Source: Streptomyces syringium (GTDB lineage: Bacteria > Actinomycetota > Actinomycetes > Streptomycetales > Streptomycetaceae). Taken from it: a stretch of DNA of 64,000 nt. Below the pieces are notes generated by a model. The model did no database searches. It saw only the letters and a list, made by a program, of their open reading frames with translations, and was not told the DNA's origin. Location of the stretch: assembly GCF_017876625.1 (NCBI RefSeq), contig NZ_JAGIOH010000001.1, positions 372,001 to 436,000 of the forward strand, in the 5' to 3' direction. Positions 27,254-36,082 of the stretch are shown one piece after another. Made by a program: the position numbers and the translations under genes. How positions within the stretch are numbered: position 1 is the stretch's first letter; each line of letters starts with the position of its first letter.

Positions 27254-28521
27254 GCGCAGGGCGGGCCACGGCGACACCCCTCGGCATCTCGCTTCTCCGG
27301 CTGAGCGGACCGCTGCGGTTCCTGCTGGTCAGTTCCTTCCTCATCCCGCTGGGCAGCTTCATGGTCCTGCCGTTCATGTCGGTGTTCCTGCACGAACGGC
27401 TCGGCATGGGCCTGGGAGCGGTGGGGCTGGTCCTGGCCGTGGCGTCCCTCGTGCAGTTCTCCGGTGGCGTGGTCGGCGGGGCGCTCGCGGACCGTATCGG
27501 CCTGCGGCGCACCATGGTGTGGGCCCTGACGGTACGTACGGCGGGCTTCGTGGGTCTGCTGCTGGCGTTGCGCTGGCCGCCGCTCGTCGTGGGCGCGCTG
27601 ATCCTCACCTGTTGCGGTGCGGCGCTGTATCTCCCCGCCAACAAGGCCTATCTGGTGCGCGGCGTGGACGACGAGCGGCGGCCGATGTTCCTGTCGGCCG
27701 GGAACGCGGCGCTCAACGCGGGCATGGCGGTCGGACCACTGATCGCCGGCCCGTTCGTGCTGTCCTCACCCGGCTGGCTGTTCCTCGCGACGACAGCCCT
27801 GTTCCTGGGCGTGACGGCCGGCCACGCGCTGCTGCCCACGGAGAGGACCCCGGTGGGGCCGGCGGGCGGAGCCGTCGGCGCGGACCCGGGGAAGGCCGAT
27901 GGTCTCCCGGTGAGCAGGGGCCTGCTCTCGGGAGTGGCACCGCTGCCGTTCGCGGCCAATCTGCTGGCCTTCTATCTGTACTTCCACTTCCAGCACTATC
28001 TGGCCGTGTTCGCGGTGGAGCGGGCGTCCAGCGAGTTCTACAGCCTGGTGCTGCTCACCTGCTTCGTCCTGGTCATCGTGGTCCAGCCACTGGCCTCCGG
28101 CCGGATCCGCCGGATGCCGTACCGGCGGGCGCTGGTGGGGGGCTTCCTCGCGCTCGCCGCCGGAATGGCGGTCCTGTCGGCCGGCACCAGGACGGCGCTG
28201 CTGCTGGGCGGCGCGCTGATCACCTTCGGTGACATCGTGTTGTTCCTGAAGAACGACTTGGAGGCCTTGCGCCGCAGTCCGCGCTCCGATGCCGTCGTGT
28301 TCGGGCAGCAGCGTCTCGCGGCCGGCCTCGGCGCGTGCGCGAGCGGGATTCTCGGCGGGCAGCTCTACGGTCTCGGCCTCGACGCCGGGGAGACCGGCTG
28401 GTTCTGGCTGGCGGCCGCGGCTCAGTGTCTGCTTCTCCCGCCCCTGCTGCTCGCGGTGCGCACGGCACCGGGTGCGGGGAAACCGATCGACTCGACGACG
28501 CGAAGGAAGGCCGGTTCCTGA
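27250..28521 (+). CDS. MFS transporter
   Basis: The 423-residue protein has about twelve membrane spans and the MFS motif A-like loop GGALADRIGLRRTMVW between helices 2 and 3. It overlaps the ligase as GTGA. The position between a ligase and a methyltransferase in a biosynthetic operon suggests export of the product or uptake of a metal-loaded form. Close to DHA1-type exporters in character. Confidence 0.92.
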   Translation: MSAGRATATPLGISLLRLSGPLRFLLVSSFLIPLGSFMVLPFMSVFLHERLGMGLGAVGLVLAVASLVQFSGGVVGGALADRIGLRRTMVWALTVRTAGFVGLLLALRWPPLVVGALILTCCGAALYLPANKAYLVRGVDDERRPMFLSAGNAALNAGMAVGPLIAGPFVLSSPGWLFLATTALFLGVTAGHALLPTERTPVGPAGGAVGADPGKADGLPVSRGLLSGVAPLPFAANLLAFYLYFHFQHYLAVFAVERASSEFYSLVLLTCFVLVIVVQPLASGRIRRMPYRRALVGGFLALAAGMAVLSAGTRTALLLGGALITFGDIVLFLKNDLEALRRSPRSDAVVFGQQRLAAGLGACASGILGGQLYGLGLDAGETGWFWLAAAAQCLLLPPLLLAVRTAPGAGKPIDSTTRRKAGS

Positions 28522-29270
28522 TGACACGGACGGACGGGTTCGAGGACGACGAGTTCTGGACCGAGTTCTACGACTTTCTCTTCTCCGAACAGCGCTACAG
28601 CCAGGCGGAGGAACTTCTCGACTCCTCTCCCCTGTTGGCCTTCACTCCCGGGGCCCGTGTCCTGGACCTGTGCTGCGGCCCGGGTGTGTTCACCGTTCCG
28701 CTGGCGCGTCGCGGCCACCACGTCACCGGCGTGGACCGCAGTCCCGCGATGCTGGAGCGGGCGCGGGAGTTCTGCGGGGCGGCGGGGGCGAAGGCCCGGT
28801 TCGTCCGGACCGACGCGCTGCACCACGTCGAGCCGGAGGCCTACGACGTCGTGCTCAACATGTTCACATCGTTCGGGTACTTCGAGGAACACGCCGCCAA
28901 CATGCGGGTGTTGCGCAACATGCGTGCTTGTCTGGAACCCGGTGGCCGTCTGCTGCTGGACGTGGCGGGCAAGGAGCTCCTGGCCCGTAAGGTCGTGCCG
29001 CCGAAGGTCGTCCACCGGGGCGGTGATCTGCTGGTGCAGACCGACACCGTGCTCGACGACTGGGCCCGGCTGCGCAGCGACTGGGTGCTGGTCCGCGGGG
29101 ACCGCGTTCGCCGGGCGAGCCTGGTCTGGTTCGTGTACAGCGCGGTCGAACTGCGGGCGATGGCCGAGGAGGCCGGCTTCGAAGAGGTCGAGATCTTCGG
29201 TGGCTTCGACGGCCGGCCCTACGACCAGGACGCCGAACGACTGATCCTTCGCGCCTCCCGTCAGGGCTGA
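28521..29270 (+). CDS. SAM-dependent methyltransferase
   Basis: The 249-residue protein starts at ATG 28521, sharing the A with the transporter stop TGA. It is a class I methyltransferase: motif I RVLDLCCGPGVFTVPLARRG, acidic VTGVDRS, and LEPGGRLLLDVAG after strand 5. The substrate is unknown; it is the last gene of the riboswitch-1 operon and probably tailors its product by N-, O- or C-methylation. Confidence 0.92.
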   Translation: MTRTDGFEDDEFWTEFYDFLFSEQRYSQAEELLDSSPLLAFTPGARVLDLCCGPGVFTVPLARRGHHVTGVDRSPAMLERAREFCGAAGAKARFVRTDALHHVEPEAYDVVLNMFTSFGYFEEHAANMRVLRNMRACLEPGGRLLLDVAGKELLARKVVPPKVVHRGGDLLVQTDTVLDDWARLRSDWVLVRGDRVRRASLVWFVYSAVELRAMAEEAGFEEVEIFGGFDGRPYDQDAERLILRASRQG

Positions 29271-29352
29271 ATGAGGCGGAGGGGGGCGCGAATTGATCGA
29301 TCGTGCGCCCTTTCCCGCCTCGCCCGCCACTCGTAATATCACCGGGTCATCG

Positions 29353-29499
29353 TCGCGACGGGGAATCAGGAAGCCGGTGTGAATCCGGCACGGTCCCGCC
29401 ACTGTGACCGGGAAGCGATACCTCTGGGGGAGACCACCGCGAGAGCGGTCGGAGGCCAGGGGACGTCGCTCCGGGAGTCAGGACACTGTCCCGTCGCGA
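29353..29499 (+). promoter_or_regulatory. cobalamin riboswitch 2
   Basis: A perfect 10-bp P1 stem (TCGCGACGGG at 29353-29362 with CCCGTCGCGA at 29490-29499) closes a typical cobalamin element. It contains GGGAATCAGGAAGCCGG, the P3 hairpin GCCGG-CCGGC, CCCGCCACTGTGACCGGGAAGC and GAGTCAGGACACTG. It sits 40 bases before the BtuF-like gene, with AGGAGG in between, so it should repress the importer when cobalamin is abundant. Confidence 0.95.
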
Positions 29500-29538
29500 G
29501 GGCTGTCCGAGGAGCGCGGACTCCGCAGGAGGCATCAC

Positions 29539-30567
29539 ATGTACGACGGCATCCACCGTCTTTCCTTTTCGTCCCCCACCCGTCGGCGGATCATCCGTTG
29601 TGCGTTGGCTTCGGTCCTTGCCACGAGCTTCCTGGCAGGCTGCGGAGCGACGGACCCTGCGGACGACCGGGCCACGGCCCCGCGGGCGAAGGGGTTTCCC
29701 GTCACCATCGACAATTGCGGCACCCGGACCACCTATCGGAAGCCACCCGCCCGGGTGGTGACCATCCACCAGCACCCGGCCGAGCTGATGCTCGCTCTCG
29801 GGCTGAAGAAGGCGATGGTCGGCACGTCGTTCCCCGACTCCGCGGTGCTGCCCGAGCACCGCCGCGACTTCGGCCGGATTCCCGAGCTGGCGAAGAAGGA
29901 GCCGTCCTTCGAGACCGTCGTGGACGCCGAGCCCGACTTCGTGTACGGCGGCTACGGTTCCGCCTTCGCGGAGAAGGAGGGGCGATCCCGCAAGGTGTTC
30001 GCCGAGGCGGGCATCGACACCTATCTCAACCGCGAGTACTGCGGCAAAGGCCGCGTGGCCATGGCGGACGCCTACGAGGAGGTCCGTACCATCGGCCGGA
30101 TCTTCGGCATCCAGGGCAGGGCCGACGACCTCGTGACGCGCCTCGAGGAACGCGTCGCCAGGACGACCGAAGCGGTCGAAGGCAGCCGGCCGGTGCCGGT
30201 GTTCGTCTACGACAGCGGGGACAAGGCGGCCTTCACGGCAGGCGGCAAGAGCCTGGGCACGGAGATCATCCGGCTGGCCGGAGGGCGCAACGTGTTCGGC
30301 GACCTCGACGAGGTCTTCGGTGACGTCTCCTGGGAGCAGGTCGTCGAGCGCAAACCCGAGGTCATCGCCATCTACGACTACCGCGGTTCGGGCAGTGTCG
30401 AGCAGAAGAAGAAGTTCCTCCTGTCCCACCCCGCCCTCGCCGACGTGCCCGCCGTCAAGAACCAGCGGTTCACGGTACTGCCGCTGACCTCGACCCTGGT
30501 CGGTGTGCGGCCCCCCTACGCGGTGGAGGATCTGGCCCGCCGACTGCATCCCGAGCGGTTCCGGTGA
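29539..30567 (+). CDS. btuF: ABC transporter substrate-binding lipoprotein, cobalamin/corrinoid (BtuF-like)
   Basis: The 342-residue protein has a lipoprotein signal peptide with lipobox LAGC (Cys35) and two lobes of the helical-backbone BtuF/FhuD family: RVVTIHQHPAELMLALGL, then VDAEPDFVYGGYG, and in lobe two FVYDSGDKAAFTAGG. It starts at ATG 29539 with AGGAGG upstream. Riboswitch control indicates a corrinoid, or a cobalt chelate linked to the neighbouring operon, as ligand. Confidence 0.88.
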   Translation: MYDGIHRLSFSSPTRRRIIRCALASVLATSFLAGCGATDPADDRATAPRAKGFPVTIDNCGTRTTYRKPPARVVTIHQHPAELMLALGLKKAMVGTSFPDSAVLPEHRRDFGRIPELAKKEPSFETVVDAEPDFVYGGYGSAFAEKEGRSRKVFAEAGIDTYLNREYCGKGRVAMADAYEEVRTIGRIFGIQGRADDLVTRLEERVARTTEAVEGSRPVPVFVYDSGDKAAFTAGGKSLGTEIIRLAGGRNVFGDLDEVFGDVSWEQVVERKPEVIAIYDYRGSGSVEQKKKFLLSHPALADVPAVKNQRFTVLPLTSTLVGVRPPYAVEDLARRLHPERFR

Positions 30568-31694
30568 CGGCCCGTCCGTCGGCCGTGGCGGACACGGCCG
30601 ACACGGCATCCCGGCGCTCCAGGACGGTCCGGATGCCACCGCGCGGACGGCGCAAGGTGCCCTATCCGCTGGTCCTGGTGCTTCTCGGCGCTCTCCTGCT
30701 GGTCTCGGTGACGGCCGGGCTGACCATCGGCTCGGTGAACGTGCCGCCCGGTGAGGTGTGGGGCATCGTCGCCCACCGCGTGGGGGCGCCGTGGCCGGAG
30801 CCGGCCTGGACCCGGGCGCGCGAGACCATCGTCCTCGACGCCCGGGCTCCCCGGGTACTGCTCGGCGCGGTGACCGGCTCCGGGCTCGCGGTGGTCGGCA
30901 CGGCCATGCAGGCCCTGGTCCGCAATCCGCTCGCGGACCCGTATCTGCTGGGCGTGTCCTCGGGCGCCTCGCTGGGGGCGGTCCTGGTCATCGTTTCCGG
31001 TGTGACCCTGTTCGGCACGCTGTCGCTGTCGGTGTCCGCCTTCGCGGGAGCCCTGCTCACCCTGCTGCTGGTGTACGCGACCGCCCGGGCCACCGGTCGG
31101 ATCACCTCCGTCCGGCTGGTGCTGTCCGGAGTCGCCGTCGCCGCCGTCGCGACCGCCCTGACCGACCTCGTGCTGCTGACCGCCGACCGTGGCAACCAGG
31201 CCCGCGAGGTGCTCGCCTGGACACTCGGGGGCCTCGGCGGAGTGCGGTGGGACACCCTCTGGCTGCCGGCGGGCGCACTGCTGGTGGCCGTCGCGGTGCT
31301 GATCCTGCGGGCCCGGTCGCTCAATCTGTTGCTGGCGGGCGAGGAGGCTGCCACCACCATGGGGCTGGATGTGGCGCGGTTCCGCGGCCGGATGTTCGTG
31401 CTGCTCTCCCTCGTCACCGGTGTCCTGGTGGCGGCGGCCGGGCCCATCGGCTTCGTCGGGCTCATGCTGCCGCACATCGTTCGTCTCTTCGTCGGCGGGG
31501 ACCACCGTCGCGTCCTGCCGGCGGCTGCTCTGGCGGGGGCCGTCTTCCTGGTGTGGGCCGACATCACGGCCCGTACGGTCGCCGCACCGCAGGAGATTCC
31601 GGTCGGGGTGCTGACCGCCCTGTGCGGTGGCCCCTTCTTCCTGTGGCTGATGCGCCGGGACGCCCGGCGGGGCACCGGCCAGGGGGTGGAATGA
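30564..31694 (+). CDS. btuC: ABC transporter permease (BtuC/FecCD family)
   Basis: The 376-residue protein starts at GTG 30564 (GTGA overlap). It has about ten membrane spans and the family marks GAVTGSGLAVVGTAMQALVRNPLADPYLLGVSSGAS near its N-terminal third and GPIGFVGLMLPHIVRLF near the C-terminus, which contacts the ATPase. It forms the membrane channel of the cobalamin importer. Confidence 0.93.
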   Translation: MTARPSAVADTADTASRRSRTVRMPPRGRRKVPYPLVLVLLGALLLVSVTAGLTIGSVNVPPGEVWGIVAHRVGAPWPEPAWTRARETIVLDARAPRVLLGAVTGSGLAVVGTAMQALVRNPLADPYLLGVSSGASLGAVLVIVSGVTLFGTLSLSVSAFAGALLTLLLVYATARATGRITSVRLVLSGVAVAAVATALTDLVLLTADRGNQAREVLAWTLGGLGGVRWDTLWLPAGALLVAVAVLILRARSLNLLLAGEEAATTMGLDVARFRGRMFVLLSLVTGVLVAAAGPIGFVGLMLPHIVRLFVGGDHRRVLPAAALAGAVFLVWADITARTVAAPQEIPVGVLTALCGGPFFLWLMRRDARRGTGQGVE

Positions 31695-32596
31695 GCGCGA
31701 CCGAACTGTGCGTGGAGGGCCTCACGGTCACCGCCGGGGCACACCGCCTCATCCACGACGTGTCCGTGAACGCCGCCCCCGGTGAGGTGGTCGGGGTGGT
31801 GGGGCCCAACGGCAGCGGCAAGTCGAGCTTGTTGCGCACCGTCTACCGGGTGCTGCGCCCCGACACCGGGCGGGTGATCGTCGACGGGGCGGACGCCTGG
31901 CAGCTGCCCGTACGGCGGCTGGCACGCACGCTGGCGGCGGTGGTGCAGGAGCCCGGCGCCGATTTCGATCTGGTGGTGCGCGACGTGGTGGCCATGGGGC
32001 GCACTCCCCACAAACGTCTGCTCGACGGGGACACCGCCGAGGACACCCGGCTGGTGGATTCCGCACTGGCACGGGTCGACGCGACGGAGCTGTCGGACCG
32101 CCCCTTCGGCCGGCTCTCGGGGGGCGAGCGACAGCGCGTACTGATCGCGCGGGCACTGGCCCAGCAGCCCACTCTCCTGGTTCTCGACGAGCCGACCAAC
32201 CACCTGGACATCCGGCATCAGATGCAGGTGCTGGGGCTCCTGCGCCGACTGCCCACCACGGCCCTGGTCGCGCTCCACGATCTCAACCTGGCCGCCTACT
32301 ACTGCGACCGCCTCTACGTGCTGCGGGACGGCGCGGTGGCGGCATCGGGGCCGCCCCGGGAGGTGCTCACCGCCCGGCTGCTCGCCGAGGTCTACGGAGT
32401 GACGGGAGAGGTCACCCTCCATCCCAGGACCGGCGCGCCCCACGTCACCTTCTTCCCCGAGGAGACGGCATCGGGCGGGGACGTGGTGGTGGCCGAGAAG
32501 CCGGCCGCGGCCATCGACGGGCGTCAGTCCGAGCCGTGGTCGTGCGGCGCCTGCGGCGAGGGGGCGGGTGCGGGGCGTTCCCGGCCGCCGTCGTGA
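31691..32596 (+). CDS. btuD: ABC transporter ATP-binding protein (BtuD/FecE type)
   Basis: The 301-residue ATPase has Walker A GPNGSGKSS, signature LSGGERQRV, Walker B TLLVLDEP and the switch His in VALHDLN. It starts at ATG 31691 (ATGA overlap). The last 25 or so residues are low-complexity and overlap the 3' end of the convergent ferric-reductase-like gene by 73 bases. Confidence 0.94.
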   Translation: MSATELCVEGLTVTAGAHRLIHDVSVNAAPGEVVGVVGPNGSGKSSLLRTVYRVLRPDTGRVIVDGADAWQLPVRRLARTLAAVVQEPGADFDLVVRDVVAMGRTPHKRLLDGDTAEDTRLVDSALARVDATELSDRPFGRLSGGERQRVLIARALAQQPTLLVLDEPTNHLDIRHQMQVLGLLRRLPTTALVALHDLNLAAYYCDRLYVLRDGAVAASGPPREVLTARLLAEVYGVTGEVTLHPRTGAPHVTFFPEETASGGDVVVAEKPAAAIDGRQSEPWSCGACGEGAGAGRSRPPS

Positions 32597-33537
32597 CCCG
32601 AGGCGACCACGGCGACGAGGCCCACGAGCACCGCGCCGACCGCGACCCGGCCCGCCACCCGGGCTGCCCATGCCGGGAGCCGGGGCGGAGACGGCCGGTC
32701 GGTGCCGCCTCCGCGCCGGCCGGGCCACGTGAGCCGTTCGGCGCGGCGGGCGGGGCGCAGCAGCCGGAGCAGGAGCAGCGCGGCGACGGGGAGTTGCAGC
32801 AGCCACAGCGCGGTGCGCGGCCACTCGGCGTACCAGACGTTGGTGCCGTACAGCAGGGTGTGCCAGACGCTGAGGACGTAGACGACGACGATGAAGCGGT
32901 GCAGCCTGCGCCAGGTGTGCGGGCCTATACGGTGCCGGACGTAGAAGAGCAGGCCCAGGGGGATGGCGAGATAGAGGGCTCCCTGCCCGATGGGGATGGC
33001 GAGCCGACCGGTTCCCGAGGAGTATCCGCCGGGCACGAAGGTGTCCACGAACGCTTCCCAGAAGCGCTCGGTCCACGTCGATTCCGCTTTGTAGCGCACG
33101 AGTTCCGCCGCGAACATCAAGGCGTGGGCGACCATCAGCGCCAGGGTGGTGAGGCTGGTGACACGGTGCCAGCGTTCGAGCCCGGCCCTGGAGATCGGCA
33201 GCCGGCCGGGCCGGGGACCGGAGAGGAGCAGCCCGAGCATGATCGTGATCCAGGCCCACAGCAGTCCCGACCAGCCGAACGCCTGGCTGAGGAAATACAT
33301 CCAGTAGGCGCCGGCGTCCTTCATGAAGGGCATGACCGCGACCGTCGAGGACTCCCCCGAGCGCACGCGCGCGAAGAGGAACAGGAACACGGTCGCGGTG
33401 ACGGCCAAGGCGGCGCAGACATCGGGTACGGCGGACCGTGCGTCGGCCTTCAGCGCGGGCCCGCCGCGACGCCGAGGACCGTCGGGCTCGCGTACGCCCT
33501 CTTGACTGCCGGAAGCGGATGCCGCGTCAGGACTCAT
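32524..33537 (-). CDS. ferric reductase-like transmembrane protein
   Basis: The 337-residue protein starts at ATG 33537 with GGAAGGA upstream. It has about seven membrane spans. His residues in GLERWHRVTS, MVAHALMFA, WRRLHRFIVV and VWHTLLYG are placed as paired haem ligands across two helices, as in the FRE/NOX/YedZ cytochrome b-like domain. There is no FAD/NAD domain. It ends against the cobalamin importer; a role in metal or cob(III)alamin reduction is possible but unproven. Confidence 0.85.
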   Translation of the reverse strand: MSPDAASASGSQEGVREPDGPRRRGGPALKADARSAVPDVCAALAVTATVFLFLFARVRSGESSTVAVMPFMKDAGAYWMYFLSQAFGWSGLLWAWITIMLGLLLSGPRPGRLPISRAGLERWHRVTSLTTLALMVAHALMFAAELVRYKAESTWTERFWEAFVDTFVPGGYSSGTGRLAIPIGQGALYLAIPLGLLFYVRHRIGPHTWRRLHRFIVVVYVLSVWHTLLYGTNVWYAEWPRTALWLLQLPVAALLLLRLLRPARRAERLTWPGRRGGGTDRPSPPRLPAWAARVAGRVAVGAVLVGLVAVVASGHDGGRERPAPAPSPQAPHDHGSD

Positions 33538-33630
33538 ACGCCGATCCTTCCGCGCGGGGGCCTGCCGTGTCCCAGGATCACCGATTCCGGTCCGCGTGGC
33601 TTGTGTTGACGGGAGCCTGCGAGGCATCCG

Positions 33631-33662
33631 GGGGCCGCCCGCTGAGGGGTGCGGGCGGCCCC
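33631..33662 (-). terminator. strong hairpin terminator after MMPL gene
   Basis: A perfect 12-bp stem (GGGGCCGCCCGC with GCGGGCGGCCCC) closes an 8-base loop, beginning 3 bases after the MMPL stop. No U-tract follows, as is usual in this genus. Being symmetric it could also stop transcripts from the other strand, shielding the ferric-reductase-like gene. Confidence 0.65.
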
Positions 33663-33664
33663 GG

Positions 33665-35857
33665 TCAGGGGCGGCGTCCGCGCCCCTTCGGCATTCCTGA
33701 CACCGCTCGCCTGCCTCCCGGCAACCACCAGTTCGCCTGGCCCGCGAGAGTCATCAGACCGGGCACCAGAGCCCCCCGCACCACCACGGCGTCCACCAGG
33801 ACAGCCAGAGCCAGTCCCACCCCGGTCAGTTTGAGCGAGGCGACCTCAGAGGTCGCGGGTCCGGCCATGGCGGCGGCGAAGACAAGAGACGCTGCCGTGA
33901 CCAGTCGGCCTGTTCGCTGCATTCCCACGACGACAGCCGAGGTGTTGTCACCTGACGCGAGATACTCCTCCTTGATACGCGCGACGATGAAGACCTCGTA
34001 ATCCACCGACAGCGCGTAGGCGGTCGCCAGCAGGAAGACGGTCGTCGTGGCGAAGAGGTACCCGGGGACGTGGAAGTCACCGACGACATCCCGCAGGTGC
34101 CCGTCCTGGAACACGTACACCAGACAGCCCAGCGTCGCCGTCAGGCTTGCCACCGCCACCACCACGGCCTTGAGCGGTACCAGCAAGCTGCGGGTGAACA
34201 GCGCCATGAGCACGAACGTCGCAGCCGCAATGAGGCCACAGCACCAGGGTGAAGCACGCCGAATGGCGGACAGGGTGTCCACCGCCTGCGCCGCCTCCCC
34301 GGCGACGAGGACATGACCGTGGGCAGGAAGAGTGCGCAGCCGCTGTACCAGGGCCGCCGATTCCTCCGCCCCAGGGTCGGAACGTGAAGTGACGACCAGC
34401 ACCGGGCCGCCCGGGGAGTGACCGGTGAGGGTGCGGACGGCGGCCGCCTGGGGCAGCGCCGACACGCTACGGGCGTAGCCCTCGACGTCCTCGGGCGGTG
34501 TCCCTCGCGGAAGGCCGACGAGCAGTTCTCGCTCCGGTGCCGAGGCGAAGTCATGACGGATCGCCACAGCTGCCGTACGGGTCCTGCTGTGCTGGGGGAG
34601 ATCGTCAGCGCTGTCCGGGCCAAGGGTGACATGCCATGCGGGCAGGGACAGCGCGGCCAGCACGCAGGTGCCGGCGAGTGCGGCTGCGACAGGCCGTCGG
34701 GTGACGGCCAGAGCCACTCGGCGCCAGCCCTGGCTTCCTTCGGGGCCGAAAGCGCCGTGCCTGCGGAGGCGAGCGAACAGGTCGAACCGGTCGATGTGCC
34801 GTCCGAGGAGCGCCAGCAGGGCCGGGACCACGGTCACGGACGCCGCTGCGGAGAAGACCACCACCGCGATCGCGGCCCAGGCGGCCGAGCGCAGGAACAG
34901 GAAGGGGAAGAGCAGCAAGGCGGAAATGGATACCAGCACGATGCTCGCCGAGACGACGACGGAGCTGCCCGCCGTGCGGACGCTGCGAGCGATGGCATCC
35001 CGCGGAGGGGCGCCGGCCGCGGATTCCTCGCGAAAGCGTGAGACCACCAGGATGCCGTAGTCCACCGCCAGGCCGAGCCCCAGAGCGGTGGCGATGTTCG
35101 AGGCGTACACCGAGACCTCGGTGAAGGAGGTCAGCAGCCGGAGAAAGGCCAGGGTGCCCGCCGTGGCGATCAGCGCACTGATGACCGGCAGCAGCGCTGC
35201 GACGAGGGATCGGAAGACGAAGAGGAGAAGGAGGGCACAGGCCGGCGCGGAGATCAGCTCCGCCCTGAGGAGGTCGGCGCGGTTGTCCTCCAGGGTCTCG
35301 GCGTGTGTCCATGCCGTTCCGGTGGGCGTGATCTTCACCGGCCCGCGGTGGTCGCCGAGGGCGGTGACCAGCCTTTGGGCGGTCTTCGCCCTGAGTGCCT
35401 CGTCACCGGTCAGGTCGGCGGTGACCAGTGCCGAACGCGTGTCCCGGGAGATCAGATCGGGGTCCTTCGCGCTCCAGTACGAGGAGACGGTGCCGACACC
35501 CGGCGACCGCCGGATGTCCTCCTCCACCGCACGGCCCACCGCCGCGACCCCCGACGAGCGTACGTCCGACGGGGCACTCAGCAGCAGCACCAGGTCGGGG
35601 TCGGAGAAGCCATGGCGCTCCCCGAGCGTGGCGCTGTCCCGGGCGGCGGGGGATCCGGACGGGGCCGCACCGGTGTTGCTGAGCCGGTCCAGACCGGCTG
35701 TGCCGAACAGGCCCATCGCCACGGTGCCGACCACGCACGCGGCCAGTGTCAGGCGAGCAGTGTGCCAGGGCCGCCACCGGACGACGGCTTCGGGGAGACG
35801 GAGGAGGCCGCCTTTCCGGGGTGACGCATGACCGTGAACGCTGCGCCGACGGTGCAC
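33665..35857 (-). CDS. MMPL family RND-type transporter
   Basis: The 730-residue protein starts at GTG 35857 behind a CAGGGGGG site. It shows the duplicated MMPL plan: TALGLGLAVDYGILVVSRFRE in the first half and LLATAYALSVDYEVFIVARIKE in the second, each with the buried Asp (VDY). Related transporters move lipids and hydrophobic compounds. It sits between the cobalamin locus and the sterol genes, so it might export or place sterol-type lipids, but no direct evidence supports this. Confidence 0.92.
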   Translation of the reverse strand: MHRRRSVHGHASPRKGGLLRLPEAVVRWRPWHTARLTLAACVVGTVAMGLFGTAGLDRLSNTGAAPSGSPAARDSATLGERHGFSDPDLVLLLSAPSDVRSSGVAAVGRAVEEDIRRSPGVGTVSSYWSAKDPDLISRDTRSALVTADLTGDEALRAKTAQRLVTALGDHRGPVKITPTGTAWTHAETLEDNRADLLRAELISAPACALLLLFVFRSLVAALLPVISALIATAGTLAFLRLLTSFTEVSVYASNIATALGLGLAVDYGILVVSRFREESAAGAPPRDAIARSVRTAGSSVVVSASIVLVSISALLLFPFLFLRSAAWAAIAVVVFSAAASVTVVPALLALLGRHIDRFDLFARLRRHGAFGPEGSQGWRRVALAVTRRPVAAALAGTCVLAALSLPAWHVTLGPDSADDLPQHSRTRTAAVAIRHDFASAPERELLVGLPRGTPPEDVEGYARSVSALPQAAAVRTLTGHSPGGPVLVVTSRSDPGAEESAALVQRLRTLPAHGHVLVAGEAAQAVDTLSAIRRASPWCCGLIAAATFVLMALFTRSLLVPLKAVVVAVASLTATLGCLVYVFQDGHLRDVVGDFHVPGYLFATTTVFLLATAYALSVDYEVFIVARIKEEYLASGDNTSAVVVGMQRTGRLVTAASLVFAAAMAGPATSEVASLKLTGVGLALAVLVDAVVVRGALVPGLMTLAGQANWWLPGGRRAVSGMPKGRGRRP

Positions 35858-35883
35858 GAATGCATCCCCCCTGAGCTCGGCCG

Positions 35884-36058
35884 GCCACGTGCTCTTCGGC
35901 GTTCTCGCCCTCAAGAGGGATACCCGGTAACGCGATGGTCGAGTCCCCCGCAGCGGAAAGTGCTCCACTGTTCGAGGGGATGGAGCGGGCAGGTGCCCCT
36001 TTCGGCGGAACGTCCTTCGACGGGGTTTCCCTCATACAGACGCCGGGTAGCCCGTGGC
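35884..36058 (+). promoter_or_regulatory. candidate diverged cobalamin-riboswitch-like RNA
   Basis: This leader shares blocks with riboswitch 1: AAGAGGGAT then CCCGGT, the exact core CCCCGCAGCGG, a CCACTG block, and a 3' CTCATACAGACGCC that vaguely matches the GAGTCxGGAGACC element. GCCACG (35884-35889) and CGTGGC (36053-36058) could form P1. The P3 stem is not clearly conserved, so this may be a decayed or different RNA. It precedes the sterol C14-reductase gene. Confidence 0.3.
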
Positions 36059-36082
36059 ACAACCACAGAAGGACTCGAATCC

